Below, piece after piece: positions 46,101 to 55,454 of a stretch of DNA of 64,000 nt (positions are counted from its first letter, which is position 1; each line of letters begins with the position of its first letter). The position numbers were made by a program, and so were the translations under genes. Source of the DNA: Eubacterium sp. (GTDB lineage Bacteria > Bacillota > Clostridia > Lachnospirales > Lachnospiraceae); the NCBI GenBank assembly GCA_017541035.1, contig JAFXZW010000052.1, positions 62,001-126,000 on the forward strand. The letters run 5' to 3'. The notes under the pieces are model-generated. The model was not told the DNA's origin and made no database searches. It worked only from the letters and a program-made list of their open reading frames with translations.

Positions 46101-46114
46101 GCACAGGTGTTCTT

Positions 46115-46143
46115 ATTGTATGAAAATAAGAACCTATCGTCAA
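46115..46143 (-). promoter_or_regulatory. Promoter of the RND-NUDIX operon
   Basis: TTGACG (46138-46143), 17 bases, TACAAT (46115-46120) on the minus strand. GGTTCTTATT/AATAAGAACACC forms a hairpin across the spacer and -10 and could be an operator. Confidence 0.75.
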
Positions 46144-46170
46144 ATAAATAATCCTTTACAAAATAGCGGC

Positions 46171-49100
46171 TTACCGGATCACATTCTCATTCAGAATGAT
46201 ACGTGCCCGTCCGTAAATGTATTCAATCTTTTCCTTCGGAGCCTTTGAGATTGCTCCGCTTGCGGAACGGAGGTCGATACTGACATCAGAATTCGTCATG
46301 CTGACTGTTGTATCCTCACTGAGGCCTCCGTAACAGTATACTTCATTACCGGAGCCGTTCAGACGGAAGGTAGCATTCCCCATCATCAGCTCGGTGGATC
46401 CGTCCAGAGACCCGATTCCCACAGCCTGATCCGCATTTACTGTCAGGATAAGACCTGTCTCACTTGCGTCAACCTTCGTGCAGTCACCCTTTAAGGTACC
46501 GACGGCACTGACACGTTTTCCGGCAATGGAGCATTTCACAAGACTGCTCCAGACCTCCATGATACAGTTTCCGTTAAAGCTCCCGACACAAACTCCCTGC
46601 ATGGCAGCCACATCCACCTGCACATCACTGTCGTGCATGATCAGCCTGCTCTCTCCATCGATAGAGCCGATGCCTACGCATTCATCCCCGTTGATGTAAA
46701 TGTCATACTTTCCTCTGTTAATCTGAAGAGGTCCGCCCAAGCCGGAACCGATGCCTACGACCCGGTTTCCGTTCAGATCCAGCCGGATCTCTCCGTCCTG
46801 ATAGAAGGCAATGGAACCATGGCTGCGATCCAGCTGATTTCCGATACCGAAGCCGCCCAGTCCATCCACCCGTATATAGAGACTTCCTTCTCCTTCCACG
46901 GAGAGGGACGCATTTTCCGGCACCTGGATCCCGCTGTCCACCATGCGGTTAGCCCCAACCAGGCGAAGAGTCACACTGCTGTTCTCCGCCATGCGGATAC
47001 AGGGACGCTTCCTGTAGCTGGAGATTGCCACATTTTCCAGAGTGATCCGGCCGTCATAGCCCTCCAGCACCTCAATGTGCATACGATGAACCTCTCCCGG
47101 CGTTCCCACTATGGTGATATCCCGGAAGGTTGCATTCTTATCACCGACCACAACCGTTGTTTTATGCTCTCTCAGCAGCTGGCTAACCGATATCCGGTTG
47201 ATCCGGCCTGCGATATATTCCTCATTTCCGCTGCCATTCAACATCTCCTGACGATAACGGACGATCTCCGCCTTCAGATTCTCGTCGATGCTCTGAACGA
47301 TCTCCGCCGATGGTCTGGCCGTATAGAAGCCCTGGATCAGATCAGCGCCGAGAAGGATAACCTCCCGCAGCTCCTCCGAAGTCTCCACGCCCTCTGCCAG
47401 CGCGAGGATATCATTTGCATGGCAGAATTCTACGATATCCCGGAAGAAATGCTGCTTCTGCGTACTGTCCTGAATATCAGACAGCAATGCCCGGTCAATC
47501 TTTACCACATTCGGCATATAACGAAGCAGATTGCTGACATTGGAATAACCGGTTCCGTAATCATCAACCGCAAGTCCCGCACCAAGAGTCTGGAATTCCT
47601 GTCGTATCGTCTTCAGATCCCTGTCTGAAAGTTCTGCCTGTTCGGTAAGCTCGATCACCACGGTCTCGGGGTGCTTTTCGATCAGCTCACGCACTCTTAC
47701 CTTATCCTCCGGCGGTGCGGAATGCCCGGGGATACTGTTGATAAAAACCTTCTTTCCTGTAAACTTCTCCGGATGCTCATCCAGAATGCCCAGAACATTC
47801 AGCATCGTAGCTCTTTCCACATCCGAAAGGCGTTTCATCTGATCCGCATATTTCAGGATGGTAAGGGGCGATACCATTCTCTCTCCGTTAGACCGCATCA
47901 ATGCTTCGTAAGAATAAATGGAACCGTCCGCCGTGGAAATGATAGGCTGGAAATGATAGGTAAAGAGATTCTCGTCCAGCAGCTTCTCCACCGCATCCCT
48001 GTCAGCGATCTCCTCTTTTGTCAGCTTGACTGTCTCCTGAAGCTGTTGTGATGAAGAGGCGTACTTTTGCGCGGAAAGGGCTGTGTATTTCCGCTCCAGT
48101 ACCTGACACAGCATTTTTCTGCGCAGTGACTCCAGTCCCCGGGAAAGGGTATTAACCCAAAGGCGGTAAACCTCTTCATAGCTTCTTGCCTCACAGCCGT
48201 AGCTGATCATAGCATAACCGAAGGAGATATCCTCCATGAAAAGAGGCGTGAAGAAGTAACCCTTTGCCCGGCTCGGATCAGGATCGGGAAGGATATCCTC
48301 TACAGGAAATGTATCTTTCATTCCGAGTCCGCCGGATGCCGGGTGTTCCTGGTAATAGTGAATGGCATGTATGATATTGGGTGAATATCCCTCTTTCGGA
48401 AAGGCCTTCTCTCCCGGACTCAGCCACTCTTCGTTCAGGAAGAGATCAAAGCGTTCGTAATTCCTGATATGATGCAGATGCTCATAGACTCTTTCCAGGA
48501 ATTCTTCCGGATCTTCACTTTTCAGAAGATCCTCTTCCATGGTATTGTGAATGGAATAGAAACCGTCCTCCGAAGCCGGTGATTCCCAGGTTTCTCTGTG
48601 AAAAATCTTCGGAAGTATCGTATTCTGACAGCCGCAGCTCTCCCCGATATAAAGACGCACATGGGGATTAAGCGGCTTTATCTTTTCATGCTTCAGCAGC
48701 TGCAGGATATTCCGCATGGCGGATGCGCCGTAATCCTCTGCAGGAATATAGCAGGAAGTCAGGCTTTTCGGACTGTCCTGCCCCTCCGTTGTGGTTCCAT
48801 AGCCCACGATGGCGATATCCTCCGGAATCCGGATCCCTGCCTTTTCAAAGGCAACGGCTGCACCGATGGCCATGGGATCATTTGCGGAAAGAAGCGCTTC
48901 GGGAAGCGCGCCCGTATCGCGCAGCAGAGCTTCCGCACAGCGACTCCCGCTGGTATACCAGAAATCTCCGTAAAATACTCTGTTTTCCCGGATCTGAAGA
49001 CCATGTGCCTCCATGGCATCCCGGAAAGCAGCCTCCCGACGCACGGAATGAGGGTGATTCTTTCTTCCTGTCAAAAACGCAAGATCTCTCAGCCTGTGTG

Positions 49101-49488
49101 TCTCGATCATATGACTGGTCAGGGCATAGACCGATTCATACCCTTCCGTCCACAGGGTCGGGAAATACTTGCTTTCCTTATCGACGCAGAGCACCGGAGG
49201 GCAGTTCTCCTCTGCCTTAAGGCGTTCCTCGATCTCCTCCGCCACACCCGGCGTCTGAATTGTGTCAGACATGATAATAACCGCGTCAAACAGCCGGGGA
49301 TTGAAAAGTCTGAAAATATTGGCATCCCCGACCTCACGTTCGGTATTATTCTGATATTTGATATACATGGAAAATACATACACGCTGTAATCATGCCGGA
49401 AAGCTTCCTTCATGACCCCTCGTATAAATTCCTGCTGATAAGATTCCTCTGCCTGTCCCAGAAGAAGCGCGATCTTGCCATTCATCAT
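46171..49488 (-). CDS. LacI-like sensor / EAL phosphodiesterase / beta-solenoid fusion protein
   Basis: 1105 residues, no signal peptide or membrane segment, so cytoplasmic. (1) Residues 1-285: a periplasmic-binding/LacI-type sensor without its helix-turn-helix (LFDAVIIMSDTI, LRDLAFLTGRKNH, LLSANDPMAIGAAVAFEKAG, IAIVGYGTTTEGQ). (2) 285-500: a linker, possibly GAF-like, ending in a helix. (3) 505-735: an EAL c-di-GMP phosphodiesterase domain with YEALMRS, FINSIPG, VIELTEQ, VDDYGTGYS, VKIDRAL and LAEGVE, so catalytic residues appear intact. (4) 765-1105: a repetitive beta-rich domain with six repeats of a (V/A)G(I/T)GS.DG motif (GFGIGNQLD, VVGIGSGLG, CVGIGSIDG, CVGSFNGN, AVGTLKGD, AVGIGSLDG), probably a right-handed beta-solenoid. 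Third gene of the TraX-Ldh operon. Confidence 0.88.
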   Translation of the reverse strand: MMNGKIALLLGQAEESYQQEFIRGVMKEAFRHDYSVYVFSMYIKYQNNTEREVGDANIFRLFNPRLFDAVIIMSDTIQTPGVAEEIEERLKAEENCPPVLCVDKESKYFPTLWTEGYESVYALTSHMIETHRLRDLAFLTGRKNHPHSVRREAAFRDAMEAHGLQIRENRVFYGDFWYTSGSRCAEALLRDTGALPEALLSANDPMAIGAAVAFEKAGIRIPEDIAIVGYGTTTEGQDSPKSLTSCYIPAEDYGASAMRNILQLLKHEKIKPLNPHVRLYIGESCGCQNTILPKIFHRETWESPASEDGFYSIHNTMEEDLLKSEDPEEFLERVYEHLHHIRNYERFDLFLNEEWLSPGEKAFPKEGYSPNIIHAIHYYQEHPASGGLGMKDTFPVEDILPDPDPSRAKGYFFTPLFMEDISFGYAMISYGCEARSYEEVYRLWVNTLSRGLESLRRKMLCQVLERKYTALSAQKYASSSQQLQETVKLTKEEIADRDAVEKLLDENLFTYHFQPIISTADGSIYSYEALMRSNGERMVSPLTILKYADQMKRLSDVERATMLNVLGILDEHPEKFTGKKVFINSIPGHSAPPEDKVRVRELIEKHPETVVIELTEQAELSDRDLKTIRQEFQTLGAGLAVDDYGTGYSNVSNLLRYMPNVVKIDRALLSDIQDSTQKQHFFRDIVEFCHANDILALAEGVETSEELREVILLGADLIQGFYTARPSAEIVQSIDENLKAEIVRYRQEMLNGSGNEEYIAGRINRISVSQLLREHKTTVVVGDKNATFRDITIVGTPGEVHRMHIEVLEGYDGRITLENVAISSYRKRPCIRMAENSSVTLRLVGANRMVDSGIQVPENASLSVEGEGSLYIRVDGLGGFGIGNQLDRSHGSIAFYQDGEIRLDLNGNRVVGIGSGLGGPLQINRGKYDIYINGDECVGIGSIDGESRLIMHDSDVQVDVAAMQGVCVGSFNGNCIMEVWSSLVKCSIAGKRVSAVGTLKGDCTKVDASETGLILTVNADQAVGIGSLDGSTELMMGNATFRLNGSGNEVYCYGGLSEDTTVSMTNSDVSIDLRSASGAISKAPKEKIEYIYGRARIILNENVIR

Positions 49489-49530
49489 TCACCAGCCCTC
49501 GTTCTTATAACCCTTCCTGAAACTTTCCGA

Positions 49531-50652
49531 TCAGCTCTCAAACGGAAAGTGATAATCAAGTCCCAGCCTGTCACGTACTGCGATCAGATCCCTCTGAACG
49601 CCCTCCCCGACGGGCACGCCCTTTTCCTTTCGGAACAGCCACATATCATGTTCCTTCTCTCCTGCCGTGTAGATTCTGTCCTGTCCCGGAGCCTTCTTCG
49701 AAGCCCTGAGTTCCCGACAGATATCACCGGCAATACGGCGGAACTCCTCTCGTCCGACAAAAGCATCCGGGTCTACAACGAAGAAGAAATGTCCCAGTCC
49801 GTACATTTTCGGTTTCCCGTCGGAACCGATTCCGGAAAGTGCTTTCATGAAGTTTCCTCCGGAAAGTGCCGCAGACAGAACCTCGACAACCGTAGCATAA
49901 CCGTAGCCCTTATAACCCGCCAGCTCATCACCGATTCCTCCCAGGGGAGTCAGTGCCGCTGTTCCTTCCACCAGTCTTTTCAGGATCTCGGCACTGTCCG
50001 TAAGCGGCTCACCCTGATCGGAAATGACAGTCCCCGACGGTGTCGGCTTTCCTTCCCGTGCGTAGTATTCGATCCGCCCTCTCTGCACGATGGATGTCGC
50101 ACAATCCAGACAGAACGGAAAATCCTCATCTGTAGGCAGAGAAATGGTCAGAGGATTGGTCCCAAGCATATTATCCACACCGAAGGTAGGAGCAATGGAG
50201 GGCCGGGCGTTGGTTCCCGACATGGCAACCATTCCCTTCTTTGCTGCCATATCCGTCCAGTAGCCTGCAATCCCATAATGGGTGGAATTCCGGATCGCAC
50301 CACCGGCCATTCCGTTCTTCTCAGCCTTATCGATCAGCATTTCCATCATCTGATAGCTGGCCACCATTCCCATTCCGTCATGGGCATCCATAACTACCGT
50401 GGTGGGAGTCTCCTTTACGATCTCCGTATGGGTAACCGGCAGAAGAGTACCCTTATCGATCCGATCCAGATAGATCGGCTTAAAACGGTTGCAGCCGTGG
50501 CTTTCAATCCCTCTCCGGTCTGCTTCCAGAAGTACATCCGTGCAGATCTCTGCGTCTTTTTCCGGCACTCCGAAGTGTGTAAAAGCATCGATCATAAACC
50601 GGTTCATCAAATCCCAGTCCACAAAGGGACGCGTTTCCGTAATCTTCCCCAT
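49531..50652 (-). CDS. Ldh_2-family malate/lactate/ureidoglycolate-type dehydrogenase
   Basis: 373 residues. NAD(P)-dependent 2-hydroxyacid (or related) dehydrogenase of the non-Rossmann Ldh_2 fold: ADRRGIESHGCNRF, VMDAHDGMGMVASYQMM, VRNSTHYGIAGYW-like AIRNSTHYGIAGYWTDMA, GTNPLTISLPTD, CLDCATSI. The catalytic His is in NSTHYGIAG. The physiological substrate is not determined by sequence. AGGAGGAG precedes the ATG, 10 bases after the TraX gene; the sensor-EAL gene follows 42 bases later. Confidence 0.88.
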   Translation of the reverse strand: MGKITETRPFVDWDLMNRFMIDAFTHFGVPEKDAEICTDVLLEADRRGIESHGCNRFKPIYLDRIDKGTLLPVTHTEIVKETPTTVVMDAHDGMGMVASYQMMEMLIDKAEKNGMAGGAIRNSTHYGIAGYWTDMAAKKGMVAMSGTNARPSIAPTFGVDNMLGTNPLTISLPTDEDFPFCLDCATSIVQRGRIEYYAREGKPTPSGTVISDQGEPLTDSAEILKRLVEGTAALTPLGGIGDELAGYKGYGYATVVEVLSAALSGGNFMKALSGIGSDGKPKMYGLGHFFFVVDPDAFVGREEFRRIAGDICRELRASKKAPGQDRIYTAGEKEHDMWLFRKEKGVPVGEGVQRDLIAVRDRLGLDYHFPFES

Positions 50653-50662
50653 ATAACTCCTC

Positions 50663-51382
50663 CTAAAGCTTCCATTTGATCATCCAGAAAATGAGCATAT
50701 GAAGCGGATAAAATACATAGAAAAACCATTTGTGAAATGGCGCCCTGCTCCCCGTTTTCCCGTTGTAGAGGAATAATACCGGGATGAAGAGAAAAAGTCC
50801 CAGCTGCCACAATTCCCCGTACCAGTGATAATCATTGGCAATGCAGAACGCCGTACTCAGTACCACCATACCGGAGGAAATGGCTATGAAACATCGAAGC
50901 TGCCATTTTCTGTTATCCCGATAAACATAAAAAGCCAGTACGAAAAGCGGCCCGAATATTCCCCAATCCCCAAGGGTGGACGCTCCGATGGCCGCTCCAA
51001 CCAGCAGCCAACGCAGATTCGAATCTGCAAAACGTTCATACAGACAAAGCATTACGAATGAGCAGAACAACGTGTAGATCACGTTCAGATCTATAGTAAG
51101 TAGCGTATCCTTATGCATCAGCGCATAGGGTGCCTGAGACAACAGGGCAAAGATGAAAAGCCGGATCCCGTACTTTTTCCGTGAGGAGGTATAATAAAAT
51201 CCTTCTGCCAGAAAAAGACACATGACAGGTGCTGTAAGCCGCCCGATCACCCGGCACAGAATTCCCGGAACAGTGGTGATGGGAATGAACATCATTCCTA
51301 CATGATCGATCACCATGGCCAAAATAGCCAGATACTTAAGAAGAGTTCGGTTCCAGATTGTATTATTTGGATACTCCTCCAT
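50663..51382 (-). CDS. TraX-family membrane protein
   Basis: 239 residues from ATG 51382 (AAGGGAGAAG). Polytopic: LLKYLAILAMVIDHVGMMF, LTAPVMCLFLAEGFYYT, LRWLLVGAAIG, FGPLFVLAFYVY, LFLFIPVLFLYNG and a closing FYVFYPLHMLIFWMIKW. The DHVGMMF and FYPLHMLI motifs define the TraX family, named for F-pilin acetylation but widespread in Firmicutes, where it probably acylates other surface substrates. First gene of an operon with the dehydrogenase and the LacI-like/EAL fusion. No conjugation genes are nearby. Confidence 0.9.
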   Translation of the reverse strand: MEEYPNNTIWNRTLLKYLAILAMVIDHVGMMFIPITTVPGILCRVIGRLTAPVMCLFLAEGFYYTSSRKKYGIRLFIFALLSQAPYALMHKDTLLTIDLNVIYTLFCSFVMLCLYERFADSNLRWLLVGAAIGASTLGDWGIFGPLFVLAFYVYRDNRKWQLRCFIAISSGMVVLSTAFCIANDYHWYGELWQLGLFLFIPVLFLYNGKTGSRAPFHKWFFYVFYPLHMLIFWMIKWKL

Positions 51383-51461
51383 TTCTTCTCCCTTCAGTCC
51401 ACAGTTAGTATTATTGTAACAAAAAATAACTGTTCGTTCAAGAAAAAAGGAACAATTGCAC

Positions 51462-51500
51462 AAAAAGAAAGCCCGGAGAAGGAGATTCTTCCGGACTTTC
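51462..51500 (-). terminator. Terminator of the Cthe_2159-like gene
   Basis: GAAAGTCCGGA / TCCGGGCTTTC hairpin with TTTTTGTG on the minus strand, about 70 bases after the stop. Confidence 0.85.
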
Positions 51501-51572
51501 CATACTCTCACCGTTCACAACCCGGACTATGTTCGGAATAATGGGCTGTGAACATCTGTTTAGCCTGTTTTT

Positions 51573-53141
51573 TTATTCAGATTCTGTTGCTGCTTCCTCT
51601 GTATTTCTTCCGCCACGACCCGGCTTTCCGTTAGAATTTCTTCCTCCCGGGAAATTCCCGTCGAAGGGTTGCTGACCGTCGAAGCCTTTCTGTGGTTGCT
51701 GGCCATCGAAACCTTCCGGTGGTTGCTGGCCATCGGCCCCCTCCGGCATTTCTCCGTTAAATTCACCCGCATCAAAATCGCCTCCGGGGAAACCGTTCCT
51801 GCCAAAGCCTTTCCCGGCTTCCCCATTGTTAAAATCCCGGCCTCCGAATCCGCCGCGGCCTCCCTGGCCGCCGCCTCCAAACTGATTCGATAATGTGGTT
51901 ACTTCCTTGCCGTTTTCGATGACAGTCCCTCCGTTGATCGTACCGGTTCCGTCATAGTCAAAGGCTGACTGCCCCGTTATATCCACAGTTCCTCCGTTTA
52001 TGGTGATATTTCCGTTGGAATCCACGCCGTCGGTATCTCCCTGACCCATCACGATGGTTGTTGAGCCGCCGTTAATTTCCACTTCGGGAGTGCCGATACT
52101 CGTGGACTTTTTCGCTGCATTGATGCCGTCATCGGAAGCCTCGATGCTGATATTTCCTCCGTTGATCCGGATCTTCGTCGCCTCCATTCCTTCCGCACCC
52201 TTAACGGTCAGATCACCGTTATCGACCTGAAGATACGTGGTGGCGTGTACGCAATCATCCTTCGCATTGATCGTTATTGTCCCACCGCTGATGTAAATGT
52301 ATCCCGTGGTATCATCATCGTCATCCTCTGCATGCAGGCCATCATTGGCTGACTGAATATCGATCGTTCCTCCGGCCACCCGGATGGAATCGTGAGCTTC
52401 CAGCGCAGAGCCGCTGCAATTGATGGTGTATGTACCGCCTGTCACCTTTAGATCATCCTTGGAGGTTACGGCATTGTCTGTAGAATTGATGTTCAGACTG
52501 CCCTGTCCGTTCAGAACCAGATCCTCCTTGGAGAAGATCACGGCATCCGTATTCGTATCTCCATCCGCTGTAAAGGTGCCCGTTACGGAAAGACTGTTCT
52601 CGCTTCCTTCTGTGGTTGTAATAAATACCTTATCCGCGCTCTTTACGTAGATACAGGGAACCGTATCATTGGTAATGGATACACCGTTCAGCACAAGCTG
52701 GACCTTGTCAGAATCGCCGGCTTCAACATATACCGTAACGCCGGAGGCTGTTCCGGTGATCACATAAATCCCTTCCTTGCTGATCGTTACATTCTGTCCG
52801 TCCGTTACCGTAATCGTCTCTGCTCCCGAGAGATCCGCCGTCTGGGTAAGATCACGTTCGGAGAAAAGATCTGCCGTTTCAAACCAGCTGTTGGAAGAAA
52901 CCGATGCTATACTGACCGCCTCCGCGGTGGTATCCTCAGACGAAGCTGTCGTATTGGTATCCTTAGCCGAAGCGATTGTTTCCCCGGCATTGTCCTCAGA
53001 CGAAGCTGTTGTTCCGGCCTGTGTCGTAGCCGCAGAGGAATTTTCGGTTGCGTTGGAATTTACCGAAGCGGCTGAGCCGCAGCCCGCCAGTGCCCCTGAT
53101 AATATAAGTGCCGTTATGATCATCATTCTTCTCTTTTTCAT
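51573..53141 (-). CDS. Carbohydrate-binding beta-helix lipoprotein (Cthe_2159 type)
   Basis: 522 residues. Lipobox LAGCG near residue 21, a Ser/Thr/Ala-rich spacer with repeated ASSED motifs, then a right-handed parallel beta-helix (about 115-420) of the Cthe_2159 family, which binds plant polysaccharides and Ca2+. Rungs show recurrent NGGT(I/V), SIRVAGGTIDIQSANDGLHAED, acidic DDDDDT, and SDDGINAAKK. The tail (430-522) is Gly-rich with GFDGQQP-type repeats and is probably surface-exposed. AGGGAGG precedes the ATG. It stands as a single transcription unit. Confidence 0.88.
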   Translation of the reverse strand: MKKRRMMIITALILSGALAGCGSAASVNSNATENSSAATTQAGTTASSEDNAGETIASAKDTNTTASSEDTTAEAVSIASVSSNSWFETADLFSERDLTQTADLSGAETITVTDGQNVTISKEGIYVITGTASGVTVYVEAGDSDKVQLVLNGVSITNDTVPCIYVKSADKVFITTTEGSENSLSVTGTFTADGDTNTDAVIFSKEDLVLNGQGSLNINSTDNAVTSKDDLKVTGGTYTINCSGSALEAHDSIRVAGGTIDIQSANDGLHAEDDDDDTTGYIYISGGTITINAKDDCVHATTYLQVDNGDLTVKGAEGMEATKIRINGGNISIEASDDGINAAKKSTSIGTPEVEINGGSTTIVMGQGDTDGVDSNGNITINGGTVDITGQSAFDYDGTGTINGGTVIENGKEVTTLSNQFGGGGQGGRGGFGGRDFNNGEAGKGFGRNGFPGGDFDAGEFNGEMPEGADGQQPPEGFDGQQPQKGFDGQQPFDGNFPGGRNSNGKPGRGGRNTEEAATESE

Positions 53142-53270
53142 AATTCATTCCTCCCTTCTCCTTTTTTCAGGAGCCTGTATTTCAGGTTTTTTTCTTTGTA
53201 TGCGTGTACTTTAACCTGTCAACCTTAAAGAAGTCTGAAATATATAAAATTTTTTCAAATAAAGTTCAAA

Positions 53271-53324
53271 AGACCGCAATCCCCGAAATCCCGGTTAAAT
53301 GCGGGAGCTTTCGTTCTGCGGTCT
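53271..53324 (-). terminator. Terminator of the GGDEF gene
   Basis: AGACCGCA ... TGCGGTCT outer arms with an inner CCCGCATTTAACCGGG hairpin, followed by TTTTGAAC on the minus strand. Confidence 0.8.
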
Positions 53325-53348
53325 GAGATAAGTATATTTCAGTTTCTG

Positions 53349-54974
53349 TCATTCGGCTTTTTCCTTTGCATTCCGCTTCTCCATTTCGGAATACAGCAAA
53401 AATGCGCTTTTTTCATGGGTATGCTTGATGGCATACAGAGCCTGGTCCGCTTTACGGAAGAGAATATCCAGATCCATGGTATCCATCGGATACAGGGCCA
53501 CACCGATGCTGGCCGAGATACGGAAGGTCTGCTCCTGCTCGCCCTTTTCACCGCTGATCACATGAGCTTCAATCGGTTCATCCATCCGTTCACAGATCAG
53601 ACGACCCACATTTTCTACCGCAGCGGAAGTGGACGCATTCCGGAAGATCACCAGGAATTCGTCTCCACCCACCCGGATAGCCGTAAGACGATCCTGACCC
53701 AGATGGTTCAGCCGGTGGCCAACTTCCTTCAGAACCACGTCACCCATCTCATGTCCGTAATTGTCATTGATGGGCTTGAAGTAATTCAGATCCAGTGAAT
53801 AAACAGCGATGGGATAATTCTCTGCCTGCTTCACCAGTTCTTCCACATAGCCGATACCGTACCGGCGGTTGAACAGCCCTGTCAGAACATCCGTATTGGA
53901 TATTTTTTCCAGATGAAGATTCATTTCCCGCAGTTCCCGGGTCTTTTCTTCCACCATTTGCTCCAGCCGTTCATTTTCATTCTTCTGCTGGAGCAGCAGC
54001 TCCTCGGACAGTACATTTGTCTGAACGGTTTTACACATGATGACATAGCCCATCGTGATGGCAAAAACAAAGAAAACATCCTGTTCCTTAAAGAATCCCA
54101 CGATGTAAAGAATCGCCGCTGTCGCCAGGATCAGTATCGCATTTATCCAATAGATTGCCCGGAAACGCCGATGTAAATAGCTGTCAGCATTATCCACCTG
54201 AGACACCATTTCACGGTCAATATCCTTCAGCTTTCCATAGGACAGTGATGCCGAATAGATCATTATAAAGAGCATATACAGAATATCGATATAGGCATCT
54301 TCCGATTCACTTCCGAGAAGGAGCTTCAGCGTAAAACGGATCTCGAAAACGTTATGGAAGGACATAGCTCCAAGGAAAAAATAAAAGGGAAGAGTATGGC
54401 CTTTTATTCCTGTCTTAATAAGAATGACCACAATCAGGATCAACAGGAATATCGTTGCAAAGAAATAAAGGAGTGTATTAACAGTTTCAAAATTGATCCT
54501 GTAATCCGGATTGCGGTTCTGCAGCCACCGTTGAAAGATAACAAAGGCGATCGTAGTCAGGACAAAGGTATCCACCAGCACTACCTGAAAATCGTTCCTC
54601 CGGAAGCTGATCTTCAGGTAGGAAACCAGTCCGCCGATGTAGAAATAATCCGGAATGAGATACAGGTTATCGGAGATAATCGAGATCACTTCATTTTCCG
54701 GGAGCATATACTGCTCTAAGATCCAGAAAAGATCTGCGATAAACCAGATGAAGATGCCGATCATCACCCATTTTGCGGCATACCAGTATTTTCCCATATT
54801 TTCACGGGAAATGTACATCAGAAAAGCTGCGGTAAAAGATATTACGGGGGAGGAAAGATTGTAGACGATATCAGCTTTGAGAAGTGTTGAAACGGCATAG
54901 ACAACCCAAAAAAGGGCCATGATCGCCCCGACAATATATCGGATTTTGTTTTGGCGCTGGTCACTATAGGTCAT
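53349..54974 (-). CDS. Membrane-bound GGDEF diguanylate cyclase
   Basis: 541 residues. About nine hydrophobic segments in the first 310 residues (YIVGAIMALFWVVYAVSTLL, IFIWFIADLFWILEQY, TFVLTTIAFVIFQRWL, IFLLILIVVILIKTG, AILIVGFF-like region), a coiled coil (QKNENERLEQMVEEKTRELREM), then a GGDEF domain with DVLTGLFNRRYG, DLNYFKPINDNYGHEMGDVVL and RVGGDEFLVIF. The catalytic loop is canonical, so it should make c-di-GMP. The product-inhibition RxxD site is absent at its usual position. An extended -10 (TGTTATAAT, 55006-55011) lies upstream, after array B. Confidence 0.92.
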   Translation of the reverse strand: MTYSDQRQNKIRYIVGAIMALFWVVYAVSTLLKADIVYNLSSPVISFTAAFLMYISRENMGKYWYAAKWVMIGIFIWFIADLFWILEQYMLPENEVISIISDNLYLIPDYFYIGGLVSYLKISFRRNDFQVVLVDTFVLTTIAFVIFQRWLQNRNPDYRINFETVNTLLYFFATIFLLILIVVILIKTGIKGHTLPFYFFLGAMSFHNVFEIRFTLKLLLGSESEDAYIDILYMLFIMIYSASLSYGKLKDIDREMVSQVDNADSYLHRRFRAIYWINAILILATAAILYIVGFFKEQDVFFVFAITMGYVIMCKTVQTNVLSEELLLQQKNENERLEQMVEEKTRELREMNLHLEKISNTDVLTGLFNRRYGIGYVEELVKQAENYPIAVYSLDLNYFKPINDNYGHEMGDVVLKEVGHRLNHLGQDRLTAIRVGGDEFLVIFRNASTSAAVENVGRLICERMDEPIEAHVISGEKGEQEQTFRISASIGVALYPMDTMDLDILFRKADQALYAIKHTHEKSAFLLYSEMEKRNAKEKAE

Positions 54975-55005
54975 ACCGGTATCCCCCCGTTATTGGTACA
55001 GGTTT

Positions 55006-55014
55006 ATTATAACA
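55006..55014 (-). promoter_or_regulatory. Extended -10 of the GGDEF gene
   Basis: TGTTATAAT on the minus strand, about 35 bases before the ATG, between array B and the gene; no clear -35. Confidence 0.5.
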
Positions 55015-55032
55015 TAAAGAAAGGGGGATTGT

Positions 55033-55421
55033 ATATTAGAATATGGGGGCGCATCCGTTGCGCCACTTCGGTTTTCTGTTTTTCGGTCCAGCGGGCGAGT
55101 CGGAGGCGCATCTCCGGATGCTTCGCATCCGTTGCGCACTTCGGTTTTCTGTTTTTCGGTCCGGCGGGCGAGTTGGGGGCGCATCTCCGGATGCTTCGCA
55201 TCCGTTGCGCCCCTCGTTTTTCTATTTTTCGGTCCGGAGAACAGGGGGCGCATCTCCGGATGCTTCGCATCCGTCGATGTCGCGCCCCTCGGCGCATACA
55301 TGTGCCTTCGGCACATGCGCACCCACCCCCGCAGGCCATAGCTTCGTGCAAGCACGGCTGTGGCCTGTGGGGGTGGGCTGCACATGCTTCGCATGTGCGT
55401 GCCTCGGGGGAACGCGCAAAA
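55033..55421. repeat. Nested-hairpin array B (upstream of the GGDEF gene)
   Basis: Homologue of array A. Three modules with the CGGATGC-TTC-GCATCCG core (55115-55131, 55188-55204, 55257-55273) spaced 69-73 bases, separated by CGGTTTTCTGTTTTTCGGTC-type spacers, then CATGTGCC/GGCACATG, the long CCCACCCCC...GGGGGTGGG hairpin around GTGCAAGCAC (about 55321-55379), and GCACATGC/GCATGTGC. It ends in GGGGGAACGCGC and an A-run. No gene is supported in 54975-55682 besides this. Confidence 0.85.
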
Positions 55422-55454
55422 AAAATGATCCTCTGCAGCAGGGAGGATCATTTT
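55422..55454 (-). terminator. Terminator-like hairpin at the edge of array B
   Basis: AAAATGATCCTC / GAGGATCATTTT followed by T8 and GCGCG on the minus strand. Array A is also entered through a hairpin and T-run joined to GCGCG (the T-box terminator). Confidence 0.7.

Noticed and set aside
48598..50679. 693-codon plus-strand frame opposite the fusion protein and dehydrogenase genes
   Set aside because: It runs antisense across two recognised genes and their intergenic gap and has no domain or promoter.
50663..51382. TraX as evidence of a conjugative element
   Set aside because: No relaxase, pilus, integrase or att-like repeats are nearby, and TraX homologues are common on Firmicute chromosomes.
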